A stretch of DNA of 8,374 bases. It comes from an uncultured Haloferula sp. (GTDB lineage: Bacteria; Verrucomicrobiota; Verrucomicrobiae; Verrucomicrobiales; Akkermansiaceae). The DNA lies in assembly GCA_946885645.1 (NCBI GenBank), contig CAMPGU010000180.1, positions 1 through 8,374 of the forward strand, read 5' to 3'. Positions within the stretch are counted from its first letter, which is position 1. Each line of letters starts with the position of its first letter. Below are positions 1-5,991 of this stretch, one piece after another. The notes under the pieces are model-generated. The model worked only from the letters and a program-made list of their open reading frames with translations, did no database searches and had not been told where the DNA came from. The position numbers and the translations under genes are program-made.

Positions 1-144
1 ATACTCCTGATCATTCTCATACTCGCACTGCTCGGTGCTCTGCCCACCTGGGGTCACAGCAGGAGCTGGGGCTACGCTCCCAGCGGCGGCCTCGGCCTGC
101 TCCTGATCATCGTGATCATATTGCTGATCATGGGGGTGCTGTAG
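1..144 (+). CDS. DUF3309-type small membrane protein, 5'-truncated
   Basis: The open frame starts at the first base of the window and ends at TAG 142-144, leaving 47 residues of a very hydrophobic protein. Two membrane segments are visible: ILLIILILALLGALPTW at the left edge and GLLLIIVIILLIMGVL at the C-terminus. They are joined by a short polar linker, HSRSWGYAPSGGLG. This pattern, two greasy stretches around a LPTW-HSRSWGY-PSGG core, is that of the DUF3309 family of proteins of about 50 residues, so probably only a few N-terminal residues are missing. The family has no established function; an inner-membrane location is inferred from the hydrophobicity. The gene converges on the peptidase gene, with 18 bases between the two stops. 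The family call rests on recall of the pattern and is fairly secure; any role is unknown. Confidence 0.8.
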   Translation: MLLIILILALLGALPTWGHSRSWGYAPSGGLGLLLIIVIILLIMGVL

Positions 145-149
145 CCGGG

Positions 150-164
150 AGCTGGCCGGCAGCT
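150..164. terminator. Small hairpin between convergent stops
   Basis: AGCTG at 150-154 pairs with CAGCT at 160-164 around a five-base loop. It lies between the TAG of the DUF3309 gene and the stop of the peptidase gene, overlapping the latter. There is no T-run on either side, so it is at best a weak bidirectional terminator. Confidence 0.25.
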
Positions 165-1347
165 AGCGCGTGAAGACGATCTCGATGCCCTTCCTTTTCC
201 AAGCATCGGCGACCTCGGCTTCCAGCTTTTCATAGCTGCCACCGCCGAGGAGGGGTGCGAGCGCCTCTTCCCCCGATTTGCCCGCGCGGAGGCCCTTGAG
301 GTATGCCGTGATCCGCATCGATCTGCCGCCGCCCTCCATGTGGAGGAAGTAGTGCACCAGCAGCAGGGAGAAGCCGTAGTTGAAATTCGCTCCCGCCCCC
401 GCGAAATCGGAGTACTCCATCTGGAGGAAATGGCGCAGACGGGGTGCCTGCAGTTTCTTGCCCAGCGCGCGGCCGGAGATGCGGTCCTCCCCGTAGGCGG
501 TCACGTAAGCGAGCGCTGCGTTCCCGTGGGGATCCAAGCGGAAATATCCCCAGGTGTAGGGCGTGCAGGCGATGTACTCCGCGACGCCCTCGATCAGCCA
601 GCCATTGCGTGAAGACTGCATGTACGCCCGCGGGGTCAACTGATGGGCGAGTTCGTGCACCAGCACCTTGTTGCGTCGCGAAGTGTCCAGGCTGAAGCCG
701 GTGGAAGTGCGTACTAGCCCCAGGCTCTCCATCGGAACCATGACCATGCCCGTGGAGGGGACGAAGCACCCCGCCGAGCCGGGGATGCCGCCGGCCCGGA
801 CGTATCCCGCCTTGCTCTCGAAGAGGAGGACGTCCAGCCGGCCCTGCCGGGGCGCCCCGTGGAGGGAGAGCGGAATGGCGGTGGCGTACTTGTGCGTCGT
901 CTCGAACATCATCGCGAAGTTCCTCAGCACATCCGAAGTCAGGCGCGCGTCGCAGGTGAAGCGGTAGTTCGGGCTCTCGTACACATAGCGGCCCTTCTTT
1001 GCGTCTTCCGAGATCACCCGGGACTGTGAAGCTCCGTCCACCCGGATCTCCCGCGGCCAGGCATGGCCGAAATTCGTCGGGGCCGGTGCGACATCTGCGG
1101 GCGCGCTGCGGACCCGGGAGAGATTCTGCCTATCTGCAGCGCTCAGATCGGCCAGGGGCGTGGAAAAGGTACGGCCCGTTTCAAAGGCGAAGATCGCATT
1201 CGCACCGTCGATCCGCACGAATTCCGCCTCAAAGGTTCTCCCGTGGACATTCGTCCAAGCGCGCACTTCCGCGCTCGCGATGCCGCCCAGGAGGGCCACG
1301 ACCGCGGCGATGCCCGGTCCCGCCACGCCGCTGCGACCCAAAGTCAT
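163..1347 (-). CDS. Secreted SHD1-domain protein with HExxH metallopeptidase-like domain
   Basis: A protein of 394 residues. Residues 1-26 look like a Sec signal peptide: R5, a hydrophobic run at 9-24, and cleavage after ASA. Residues 28-80 (RAWTNVHGRTFEAEFVRIDG, then FETGRTFSTPLADLSAADR) match the SHD1 fold, frequent in Planctomycetes and Verrucomicrobia secreted proteins. The C-terminal half carries HELAH at 231-235 followed by WLIEGVAEYIA at 250-260. This is the usual gluzincin arrangement: two zinc-binding histidines, the catalytic Glu232, and a downstream glutamate (E253 or E257) as likely third ligand. The layout recalls DUF1570-type putative peptidases. An exported zinc peptidase is therefore likely; the substrate is unknown. 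The ATG at 1345-1347 is chosen because it gives the signal peptide; no Shine-Dalgarno sequence precedes it. The L,D-transpeptidase gene lies 67 bases upstream on the same strand, with a hairpin between them. Confidence 0.85.
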   Translation of the reverse strand: MTLGRSGVAGPGIAAVVALLGGIASAEVRAWTNVHGRTFEAEFVRIDGANAIFAFETGRTFSTPLADLSAADRQNLSRVRSAPADVAPAPTNFGHAWPREIRVDGASQSRVISEDAKKGRYVYESPNYRFTCDARLTSDVLRNFAMMFETTHKYATAIPLSLHGAPRQGRLDVLLFESKAGYVRAGGIPGSAGCFVPSTGMVMVPMESLGLVRTSTGFSLDTSRRNKVLVHELAHQLTPRAYMQSSRNGWLIEGVAEYIACTPYTWGYFRLDPHGNAALAYVTAYGEDRISGRALGKKLQAPRLRHFLQMEYSDFAGAGANFNYGFSLLLVHYFLHMEGGGRSMRITAYLKGLRAGKSGEEALAPLLGGGSYEKLEAEVADAWKRKGIEIVFTR

Positions 1348-1367
1348 GGGTGATTGAAATTACATAT

Positions 1368-1396
1368 CCGCGGAATTTTCGAGCAAATTCCCGCGG
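1368..1396 (-). terminator. Strong inverted repeat downstream of the L,D-transpeptidase gene
   Basis: CCGCGGAATTT at 1368-1378 pairs with 1385-1396, an 11-base-pair stem with a single bulged C and a six-base loop. It begins 18 bases after the transpeptidase stop and ends 20 bases before the peptidase start, all on the minus strand. The sequence following on that strand, ATATGTAATTTC, is AT-rich but has no continuous T-run. It could end transpeptidase transcription, or sit in the leader or control region of the peptidase gene. The stem is plain in the sequence; the function is inferred. Confidence 0.4.
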
Positions 1397-1414
1397 GCCC
1401 GAGGCGCGATCATT

Positions 1415-1966
1415 CTAACGCTGCACCGTCACCGGCGTCCCCACCCGCACAGCATCGTAGAATCGCTTCGCGTGCCGTTTCGGCAGGCGGACGCAGCCGC
1501 TCGAGGCCGGGTAGCCGGGGAGGTTTCCCGCGTGCAGGCCGTAAGCCCCGGTGAAACGGAGGAAGTACGGCATCGGCACCCCCTCGAATTTGGTCCCTGG
1601 CGGTCGCCCGCCTTTCCGGATGTCGATGTTCTCCTTCACCACCTTGCCGTTGCGGACGTAGTTCCCGTAGAGGCTGGAGCGGTGATCCAGGTCCTTTTCG
1701 ATGACACGGAAGCGGCCCCGGGGAGTATCCTTCCCCTCCCGGCCTGAGGAGATGGGAGCCACCGCCACTTTTTTGTCCCGGTGATAGAGGTAGGCCTTTT
1801 GCTCGCCCAGCTTCACCACGATCCGGCGGTCTTTCGTTCCTTCCCGGTCCATCAGGCCGCCCAGCTCCGGGATCGTCGCGCAGCCTGTAAAGAGCAGCGG
1901 GACCAGAAGGAGCATGGCAAAACGGTGCAGGGACCGCGGCGCGGCGATATCGGGATGGGTGTTCAT
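1415..1966 (-). CDS. L,D-transpeptidase (YkuD family), predicted lipoprotein
   Basis: A protein of 183 residues that should cross-link peptidoglycan by a 3-3 linkage, or attach another molecule to it, on the outer face of the inner membrane or at the outer membrane. Residues 18-29 (MLLLVPLLFTGC) are a signal peptide with a plausible lipobox ending at Cys29. The catalytic domain fills residues 48-182. It has the expected HAGNLPGYPASSGCVR signature at 145-160, with His145 and the nucleophile Cys158, as well as the earlier SSGREGKDTPRGRF stretch (73-86) typical of YkuD domains. The ATG at 1964-1966 is preferred because the signal sequence follows at once; an in-frame GTG at 2006-2008 would add 14 polar residues. 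No good ribosome binding site is present: GGAGAGGGG lies too far upstream of the ATG (about 17 bases). There is no extra peptidoglycan-binding domain. The SH3 gene lies 90 bases upstream on the same strand. Confidence 0.9.
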   Translation of the reverse strand: MNTHPDIAAPRSLHRFAMLLLVPLLFTGCATIPELGGLMDREGTKDRRIVVKLGEQKAYLYHRDKKVAVAPISSGREGKDTPRGRFRVIEKDLDHRSSLYGNYVRNGKVVKENIDIRKGGRPPGTKFEGVPMPYFLRFTGAYGLHAGNLPGYPASSGCVRLPKRHAKRFYDAVRVGTPVTVQR

Positions 1967-2027
1967 GGTGGCGACAGTGCCGCCCCTCTCCCACGGGTGC
2001 GCCCGCACGTCAATCTATCAGCCGCGA

Positions 2028-2041
2028 TTTCCCCGGGGAAA
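2028..2041. repeat. 14-base perfect palindrome upstream of the L,D-transpeptidase gene
   Basis: TTTCCCCGGGGAAA is a perfect palindrome lying 15 bases past the SH3 gene stop and about 60 bases before the transpeptidase ATG. With no loop it is a poor hairpin but could be a protein-binding site. No recognised operator matches it. Confidence 0.3.
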
Positions 2042-2056
2042 AAGGCCGGGCCCTCG

Positions 2057-2401
2057 TCAGGCCTCCGGGCGGAGAAGATACCCGGCCACCCAGCCTTCCT
2101 CACCCTTGCCATTCCGGCACCAGTGCCAGCCGTGGATCTGCTTGAGGGATTCCAGTTCGTCCCCGCGCCGGATCACGAGGACAGTCGGGTCGAAAGACTC
2201 GATCGCCGCGAAGCGTCCCTCGCCCAGCGGCTCCAGGATCTGCTCCGGGACGTAGCCGTCGTTCCCCTTGTCGTCCTCCGCCCACACCCAGCCCGGCCAG
2301 ACCCGGTCCACCGGACCCACCGTGATTTCGTCCCCGGGTTCCAGACGGATCGGATCGCTGTCCTTTTCCTCGTAGTCGGCATTGGCGGTGAAGCGCGGCA
2401 T
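2057..2401 (-). CDS. Double SH3-fold protein
   Basis: A small soluble protein of 114 residues made of two SH3-like units. The first spans residues 3-57 ([21 protein letters not shown] ... [22 protein letters not shown]). The second spans 64-111 ([20 protein letters not shown] ... [19 protein letters not shown]). Each has the same order of features: a D-P-hydrophobic strand, a GD turn, a W-W/W-x-W strand, a GxxGWV/GYV strand and a final hydrophobic residue. There is no signal peptide or membrane segment, so it is probably cytoplasmic. Such proteins occur alone in many bacteria and their partners are unknown. The ATG at 2399-2401 is chosen because the first SH3 strand begins right there. In-frame starts further up (to 2482) would add residues without SH3 character and would overlap the recQ start. 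No Shine-Dalgarno sequence precedes the ATG; the bases just before it are CCCTCCTCC. Confidence 0.8.
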   Translation of the reverse strand: MPRFTANADYEEKDSDPIRLEPGDEITVGPVDRVWPGWVWAEDDKGNDGYVPEQILEPLGEGRFAAIESFDPTVLVIRRGDELESLKQIHGWHWCRNGKGEEGWVAGYLLRPEA

Positions 2402-2480
2402 GGAGGAGGGATGTAGCATCCCCCGGGAATCCGGCAAGAACGCGCGCATCGCAGGCTTGTCCCCTGCCCGTCCTCCCGGC

Positions 2481-4410
2481 ATGTCCTGCGCCGTGACCGG
2501 TGATGCGCTTCTCCCGATCCTCCGCGACCGCTTCGGTCACGGGGAGTTCCGCGGCGGCCAGAAAGAGGTGGTGGAGGGTCTGCTCGCGGGGCGCTCGATG
2601 CTCGCGGTCTTTCCCACCGGCGGCGGGAAATCGCTGTGCTATCAACTGCCCGCCCTGCTGCTGGAGGGGGTGACGCTGGTCGTCTCGCCCCTGATCGCGC
2701 TGATGAAGGATCAGGTGGATGCCCTGCGGGGACGGGGAATCGCCGCGGCCCGGCTGGACTCCACCCTCGGGCGGGAGGAATATGAGGAGGTGATCCGTTC
2801 GCTCGGCGACGGTTCCTTGAAGATCCTCTACGTGGCTCCGGAACGGCTTTCCAACGAGGGCTTCCGCGCGCGCCTGAAGAAGCTGCGGATCGCGCTGATG
2901 GCCATCGACGAGGCCCACTGCATTTCCGAATGGGGGCACAATTTCCGACCCGATTACCTGAAGCTCGCGAAGCTATGCCGGGATCTGAAAGTCCCGCGTG
3001 TCCTCTGTCTCACCGCGACGGCGACTCCCGCGGTGGCGGAGGATATCCGCAAAGGCTTCCGGATCGCGGCAAGCGATCAACATCCAGCTCAGCTTTCACC
3101 GGTCGAACCTCGACCTCCGGGTATCGCCGCTGCCGGCGACGGAAAGGAAAGCGCACCTGCTGGCGAGGCTGCGGGAGAGCGAGGGCGCTGCCGTGGTGTA
3201 TGTCACGCTCCAGCATACCGCGGAGGAGGTGGCGACTTTCCTGCAAAAGAACGGCCTGTCCGCCCGCGCCTACCATGCCGGGCTGCCGGATGAATTCCGC
3301 GCCTCCGCGCAGGAGGACTTCATGGCGGGAAAAACGAGGATCATCGTAGCCACGATCGCTTTCGGCATGGGCATCGACAAGGCCGACATCCGTGCCGTCT
3401 ATCACTATAACCTGCCGAAAAGCATCGAGAACTACACGCAGGAAACAGGGCGTGCCGGGCGGGACGGCAAGATGTCCGCCTGCGAGCTGCTGGCCTGCGG
3501 GGACGATCTGGTGACGCTGGAGAACTTCATCCATGGAGACACGCCCGCTCCCGCGGCGGTCCGTCATTTCGTCGATCACGTGCTGCGTCTCGGGAGCGAA
3601 TTCGACCTTTCCACCTACGAGCTTTCGTCGGTGAACGATATCCGCCCGCTCGTCGTCGGGACCCTGCTGACCTATCTGGAGCTGGAGGGCCTCATCGAAG
3701 CCACCCGGGTCTTCTGGTCCACCTATCAGGCGAAGCTCCTGCGCGATTTCGAAGCGATGCTGGCAGGCTACGACGCGCGCCGGAAAACCTTCCTGCGGAA
3801 GATCTTTGCGGCGGGGAAGGAAGGGCGGAGCTGGTACACTTTAGACATCGCGGAAGTGGCCATGCAAACGGGGGAGGATCGCCAGAGGATCGTCGCCGCC
3901 CTTGGTTATCTGGAAGAAGCGGGCGATCTCGTCCTGAAGAAATCCGGCGTCCGCCAGGGCTACCGGATGAAGAAGGACCCGGGGGACCTGCGAGAGCTGG
4001 CCACCCGGCTCGATGCCCAGTTCCGCCGCCGCGAGGATGCCGATCTGCGGCGTCTGCATGAAGTGCTGGAACTTGCGGAGCAGCCCGGCTGCCTGACCGC
4101 CTTCGTCACCGGGCATTTCGGCGAGGTTCTGGAGCAGCCCTGCCGCCATTGCGATCGCTGCCGCGGGATCCCACCGCGATCGATTCCGCGGACCCCTCAC
4201 GCGGGCCCGTCCGACGAGGATCTCGCGATGATCCGCGAACTGCGGGACGAGCGTCATGCCGCGCTCAAGACGCCCCGCCAGCTCGCCCGCTTCCTGTGCG
4301 GCATCTCCAGCCCGGCGGTGACGAGGGAGCGGCTCACGCGCCACGATGCCTTCGGCCTGCTGGAGCACCTCCCCTTTGCCGAGGTGCTGGCGCTGACCCA
4401 GTCCTTCTGA
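2481..4410 (+). pseudogene. recQ: RecQ-family ATP-dependent DNA helicase, split by one frameshift
   Basis: A 3'-5' DNA helicase of repair and recombination. The first part (from ATG 2481) carries the Q-motif [10 protein letters not shown] (18-27), Walker A PTGGGKS (45-51), [17 protein letters not shown] (67-83), [11 protein letters not shown] (143-153) and motif III LTATATP (177-183). Near 3066-3078 homology jumps to the next frame ([16 protein letters not shown] from 3076), which holds motifs IV, V (ATIAFGMGIDKADIR) and VI (QETGRAGRDG), a winged-helix region, a four-cysteine zinc site (TGC at 4090, then CRHCDRC at 4141-4161) and an intact C-terminus. Start to stop is 1930 bases, one more than a multiple of three: equivalent to a one-base insertion or two-base loss. 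Uncorrected, translation from 2481 ends at 3293 without motifs IV-VI. No other lesion is visible, so this is either a sequencing or assembly error or a very recent mutation. The repaired length, about 642 residues, suits the RecQ subgroup with the zinc site after the winged helix. Confidence 0.85.
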
Positions 4411-4445
4411 GGGGGTAGGTCCGTAGATGTTAGCTTAGCCACAGC

Positions 4446-4471
4446 GCCGCGTATTTCACTTTTCACGCGGC
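4446..4471. terminator. Hairpin between convergent recQ and lipoprotein genes
   Basis: GCCGCGT at 4446-4452 pairs perfectly with ACGCGGC at 4465-4471 around a 12-base loop. It lies 35 bases after the recQ stop and 3 bases after the lipoprotein stop on the other strand, so one structure could serve both. Neither side has a proper T-run, which weakens the case for an intrinsic terminator. Confidence 0.4.
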
Positions 4472-4474
4472 TTC

Positions 4475-4960
4475 TCAGTAACCAAATGTATAAAAGAACG
4501 CAAAAACGTCCAGTGCTGCGTCGACTTCGCCACTCGTCCTAAATACTAACTCAGCTGTGACGGCATGGTCGCCCGACGAAAGAAAAACCATCTCTCGATC
4601 TTGCCCCCTCCCTTTGGCTACGAGTTCTTTCAGCGAACCCTCAAATATTTCGACTTTTTCGGTCGCCCGGATGGTTACATTTTTAGTATCTGGATGCAAT
4701 GAAAATTGAATGTCTTCGTGGCTTTTATTTACTAAGAACACTGTTATTCTTTCCGTTTCGTTGTCATCTTTAAATTCTCCTGAAAATCTCAAACTCCACG
4801 GGTCTTTTTTGTTTTTAGGAAGACTCACATTTAAGGCTACATCCCTTCTTGGCGCGACAACAACGCGACCTAGGAATTCGCGGTCGTCTTTTTCAGATCG
4901 GCAGGACCCAAATAGTAAAATTGAAAAAGCCAATGCCCTTCGGAAAACCGCCGCATTCAT
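4475..4960 (-). CDS. Unrecognised AT-rich lipoprotein
   Basis: A protein of 161 residues that I do not recognise. Residues 1-20 (MNAAVFRRALAFSILLFGSC) form a lipoprotein signal with charged R7-R8, a hydrophobic stretch and a lipobox-like FGSC ending at Cys20. The mature part is soluble, rich in alternating hydrophobic and polar residues (VVVAPRRDVALNVSLP, ERITVFLVNKS, NVTIRATEKVEIFEG, HAVTAELVF), which suggests a beta-sandwich. It ends in an aromatic tail, FAFFYTFGY. Base composition is unlike its neighbours: the 60 bases from 4681 hold 18 G+C and those from 4741 hold 22, whereas 4261-4320 in recQ hold 45. That suggests recent acquisition, or a gene under weaker compositional pressure. It is flanked by a possible promoter (4984-5012) and a hairpin just past the stop, so it looks like a single-gene unit. 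The start is the only ATG giving the signal peptide; no Shine-Dalgarno sequence precedes it. Confidence 0.65.
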   Translation of the reverse strand: MNAAVFRRALAFSILLFGSCRSEKDDREFLGRVVVAPRRDVALNVSLPKNKKDPWSLRFSGEFKDDNETERITVFLVNKSHEDIQFSLHPDTKNVTIRATEKVEIFEGSLKELVAKGRGQDREMVFLSSGDHAVTAELVFRTSGEVDAALDVFAFFYTFGY

Positions 4961-4983
4961 ATATATTAGAACAGCTTGAATTT

Positions 4984-5012
4984 AATATACTTTGGCGCGG
5001 GTCGAGGGTCAC
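4984..5012 (-). promoter_or_regulatory. Candidate sigma-70-like promoter of the lipoprotein gene
   Basis: On the minus strand GTGACC (5007-5012) resembles a -35 box, and TATATT (4984-4989) differs from the consensus -10 at one position. The spacing is exactly 17 bases. The -10 lies 23 bases before the lipoprotein ATG, so the leader would be short. This is a match to consensus only, in AT-rich DNA where chance matches are common. Confidence 0.35.
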
Positions 5013-5128
5013 GCACTGGAACCAAGGCAATGTTACTTGGGAATTTTCGAGCCCAAGCTGAAAGTGGCACTACACGATCAATTGTGGCCGTCATTTTATG
5101 GGCGAATGTATTACCATCATAATTCCGT

Positions 5129-5140
5129 CAGCAATTGCTG
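5129..5140. repeat. 12-base perfect palindrome CAGCAATTGCTG
   Basis: A perfect palindrome in the gap downstream of the CDGSH gene; the next base pair outward is mismatched and the one after matches. It resembles the arms and centre of the terminator hairpin on the other side of the CDGSH gene, which also has CAGCA, AATTG and TGCTG in that order. No T-run follows on either strand. Confidence 0.3.
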
Positions 5141-5240
5141 GCATACTCCGGGTTGAACCGGTTTTTCGCAACATGCCCTGGAACGAAAGGCCCGTGCTCC
5201 GCACGAAAATACGCCAGTGAAGCGTCCCTTATCATCCACC

Positions 5241-5269
5241 ATCGCCCGGCGATAGGCGGCTCCGCCGCC
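5241..5269 (-). terminator. Paired GC-rich hairpins downstream of the CDGSH gene
   Basis: Reading past the CDGSH stop on the minus strand, the first element is a perfect six-base-pair hairpin with a three-base loop (5255-5269, GGCGGC against GCCGCC). It is followed by the near-palindrome at 5241-5253. They start about 17 bases after the stop codon. No T-run follows, so intrinsic termination is uncertain, though RNA 3'-end protection is possible. Confidence 0.3.
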
Positions 5270-5286
5270 CGCATGAATTGCGAGGG

Positions 5287-5532
5287 TCATTGCCGGAAGC
5301 GCTTGTGGGTGCCGTCGCAGAGCGGCGGCGTTTTGGTGTGCTTGCACTGGCACCACCAGACGGTGGTGGTGACGCTGGTCTCGAATTTCACCGGCTGCAT
5401 CCCGGTGCCCTTGTGGCTGCCATCGCAGAAGGGCGGATGACCGGTCCGGCCGCAAGCACACCACCAATGGACGCCCGCTTCCACCTCCAAGCCCATCGGC
5501 TTGGTGTCGCAGACGAGAGGTTCGTCAGCCAT
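5287..5532 (-). CDS. Double-CDGSH iron-sulfur protein
   Basis: A protein of 81 residues that is almost entirely two CDGSH (mitoNEET-type) domains. Each binds one [2Fe-2S] cluster through three cysteines and one histidine. Ligands in the first are C25, C27, C36 and H40 (CAC then FCDGSH); in the second C61, C63, C72 and H76 (CQC then LCDGTH). Both sets are complete. The two-domain form without a membrane anchor resembles the mitochondrial CISD3 type and many bacterial proteins; roles suggested for the family are electron or cluster transfer and redox sensing, none of which can be read from this sequence. There is no signal peptide, so it should be cytoplasmic. The ATG at 5530-5532 is the natural start, with the first domain close behind. 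The small membrane protein gene lies 72 bases upstream on the same strand with a terminator hairpin between, so this gene needs read-through or a promoter of its own. Confidence 0.92.
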   Translation of the reverse strand: MADEPLVCDTKPMGLEVEAGVHWWCACGRTGHPPFCDGSHKGTGMQPVKFETSVTTTVWWCQCKHTKTPPLCDGTHKRFRQ

Positions 5533-5559
5533 GCACGCCAGCTTGAGGAAGCGCGCGTG

Positions 5560-5586
5560 AAAAATCCAGCAGGGAATTGCCTGCTG
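5560..5586 (-). terminator. Intrinsic terminator between the small membrane protein and CDGSH genes
   Basis: On the minus strand CAGCAGG (5580-5586) pairs perfectly with CCTGCTG (5567-5573) around a six-base loop. After GA comes a run of five T (5560-5564). This is the best intrinsic terminator in the window. It begins 18 bases after the small membrane protein stop (5605). Its T-run ends only 27 bases before the CDGSH start codon, so it could also act as an attenuator for that gene. Confidence 0.7.
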
Positions 5587-5604
5587 AACCCGCTCCGCCT
5601 CGGA

Positions 5605-5814
5605 TCACTCCACCGTTGCTACCGGCGATTCCTCATCGGACACCGCGGCTACCGGCTTTTCCTTCGCCTCCGGCGGGGCCGCTTTGGCCGAAACGGGCAC
5701 CGAGCCTTTCCCGAACTGCGGGTAGCGGTCCACGGGAACTTCGTTGAAAAAAGTGGCAAGGAGCCAGAGCGCCAGCAGCGCGGAAGTACCCGTTACGAAA
5801 AATCGGACTTTCAT
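5605..5814 (-). CDS. Small single-pass membrane protein
   Basis: A protein of 69 residues with no family that I recognise. It begins MKVRFF, followed by one hydrophobic segment at about residues 5-23 (FFVTGTSALLALWLLATFF). The remainder is polar and rich in proline, alanine, lysine and glutamate (KAAPPEAKEKPVAAVSDEES) and probably unstructured. The positive start and negative tail suit a membrane anchor with the tail on the periplasmic side, or an uncleaved signal. The ATG at 5812-5814 is chosen because the signal-like segment starts there; the frame is open to 5886 but the extra 24 residues have no matching character. No Shine-Dalgarno sequence precedes it. It is bounded by an AT-rich promoter-like stretch upstream and an intrinsic terminator downstream, which supports its being a real, separately transcribed gene. 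Function unknown. Confidence 0.6.
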   Translation of the reverse strand: MKVRFFVTGTSALLALWLLATFFNEVPVDRYPQFGKGSVPVSAKAAPPEAKEKPVAAVSDEESPVATVE

Positions 5815-5876
5815 CAGGAGGCAAGGGTGCGGCACATGGCCGGCGGGTGTTGCGGGACGCGCGTATATGCGCGGGA

Positions 5877-5903
5877 TATTTAGCAAAAGTAAAGTATTTT
5901 CAA
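5877..5903 (-). promoter_or_regulatory. Possible promoter of the small membrane protein gene
   Basis: This is a short AT-rich island (about 5876-5903) in GC-rich DNA, some 65 bases before the start codon. On the minus strand TTGAAA (5898-5903) resembles a -35 box and TAAATA (5877-5882) a weak -10. The spacing is 15 bases, or 16 if AAATAT is used, which is shorter than ideal. Confidence 0.25.
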
Positions 5904-5928
5904 GGGCTTGCCGGGGCGTTGCCGCGCG

Positions 5929-5990
5929 GGGTTTCCAGCAGGTCCGTTGCCGCCGGGCAAGCGGAAACCCTCGAGGGAGGCAACCTGCCT
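5929..5990 (-). terminator. Compound hairpin region downstream of the GHL10 gene
   Basis: Three structures follow the GHL10 stop at once on the minus strand. First is AGGCA/TGCCT with a three-base loop (5978-5990). Next is the palindrome CCCTCGAGGG (5968-5977). Last is a two-tier stem: GGGTTTCC (5929-5936) with GGAAACCC (5963-5970), enclosing TTGCC/GGCAA (5947-5951 with 5956-5960). The second and third share bases and would exclude each other. No T-run follows. Termination or 3'-end protection is the simplest reading. Confidence 0.35.
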
Positions 5991-5991
5991 T

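Larger units (their letters stand above)
4961..5286. other. 326-base gap without a recognised gene
   Basis: No open frame here has protein-like character; frames crossing it are antisense shadows of the CDGSH gene. The left part, to about 5130, is AT-rich like the lipoprotein gene and the rest returns to high G+C, so the composition boundary falls inside the gap. It holds the candidate lipoprotein promoter and several inverted repeats. These are CTTGGG/CCCAAG at 5036-5041 and 5052-5057, the perfect palindrome CAGCAATTGCTG at 5129-5140, CGTGC-TCC-GCACG at 5193-5205, and two more hairpins just past the CDGSH stop. No tRNA-like fold or transposon end was seen. Confidence 0.6.

Noticed and set aside
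1357..1386. TTGCTC and TAATTT boxes as a promoter for the peptidase gene
   Set aside because: The boxes are weak, spaced by 18 bases, overlap the strong hairpin, and the start site would fall almost on the ATG.
230..1994. Long open frames antisense to or in other frames of the peptidase and L,D-transpeptidase genes
   Set aside because: They are rich in arginine, proline and glycine, lack any motif, and overlap genes with clear domains; such open frames are expected in GC-rich DNA.
2100..2939. A 279-codon minus-strand frame across the SH3 and recQ genes
   Set aside because: It is antisense to conserved RecQ motifs and out of frame with the SH3 protein; its low-complexity composition is that of a shadow.
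3040..3080. Programmed frameshifting in recQ
   Set aside because: The change needed is +1, no recognised +1 slippery site or stimulatory structure is visible, and RecQ is not known to be made this way.
5861..5872. GCGTATATGCGC as an operator palindrome
   Set aside because: It pairs fully only with a G-T wobble and is too short to separate from chance.
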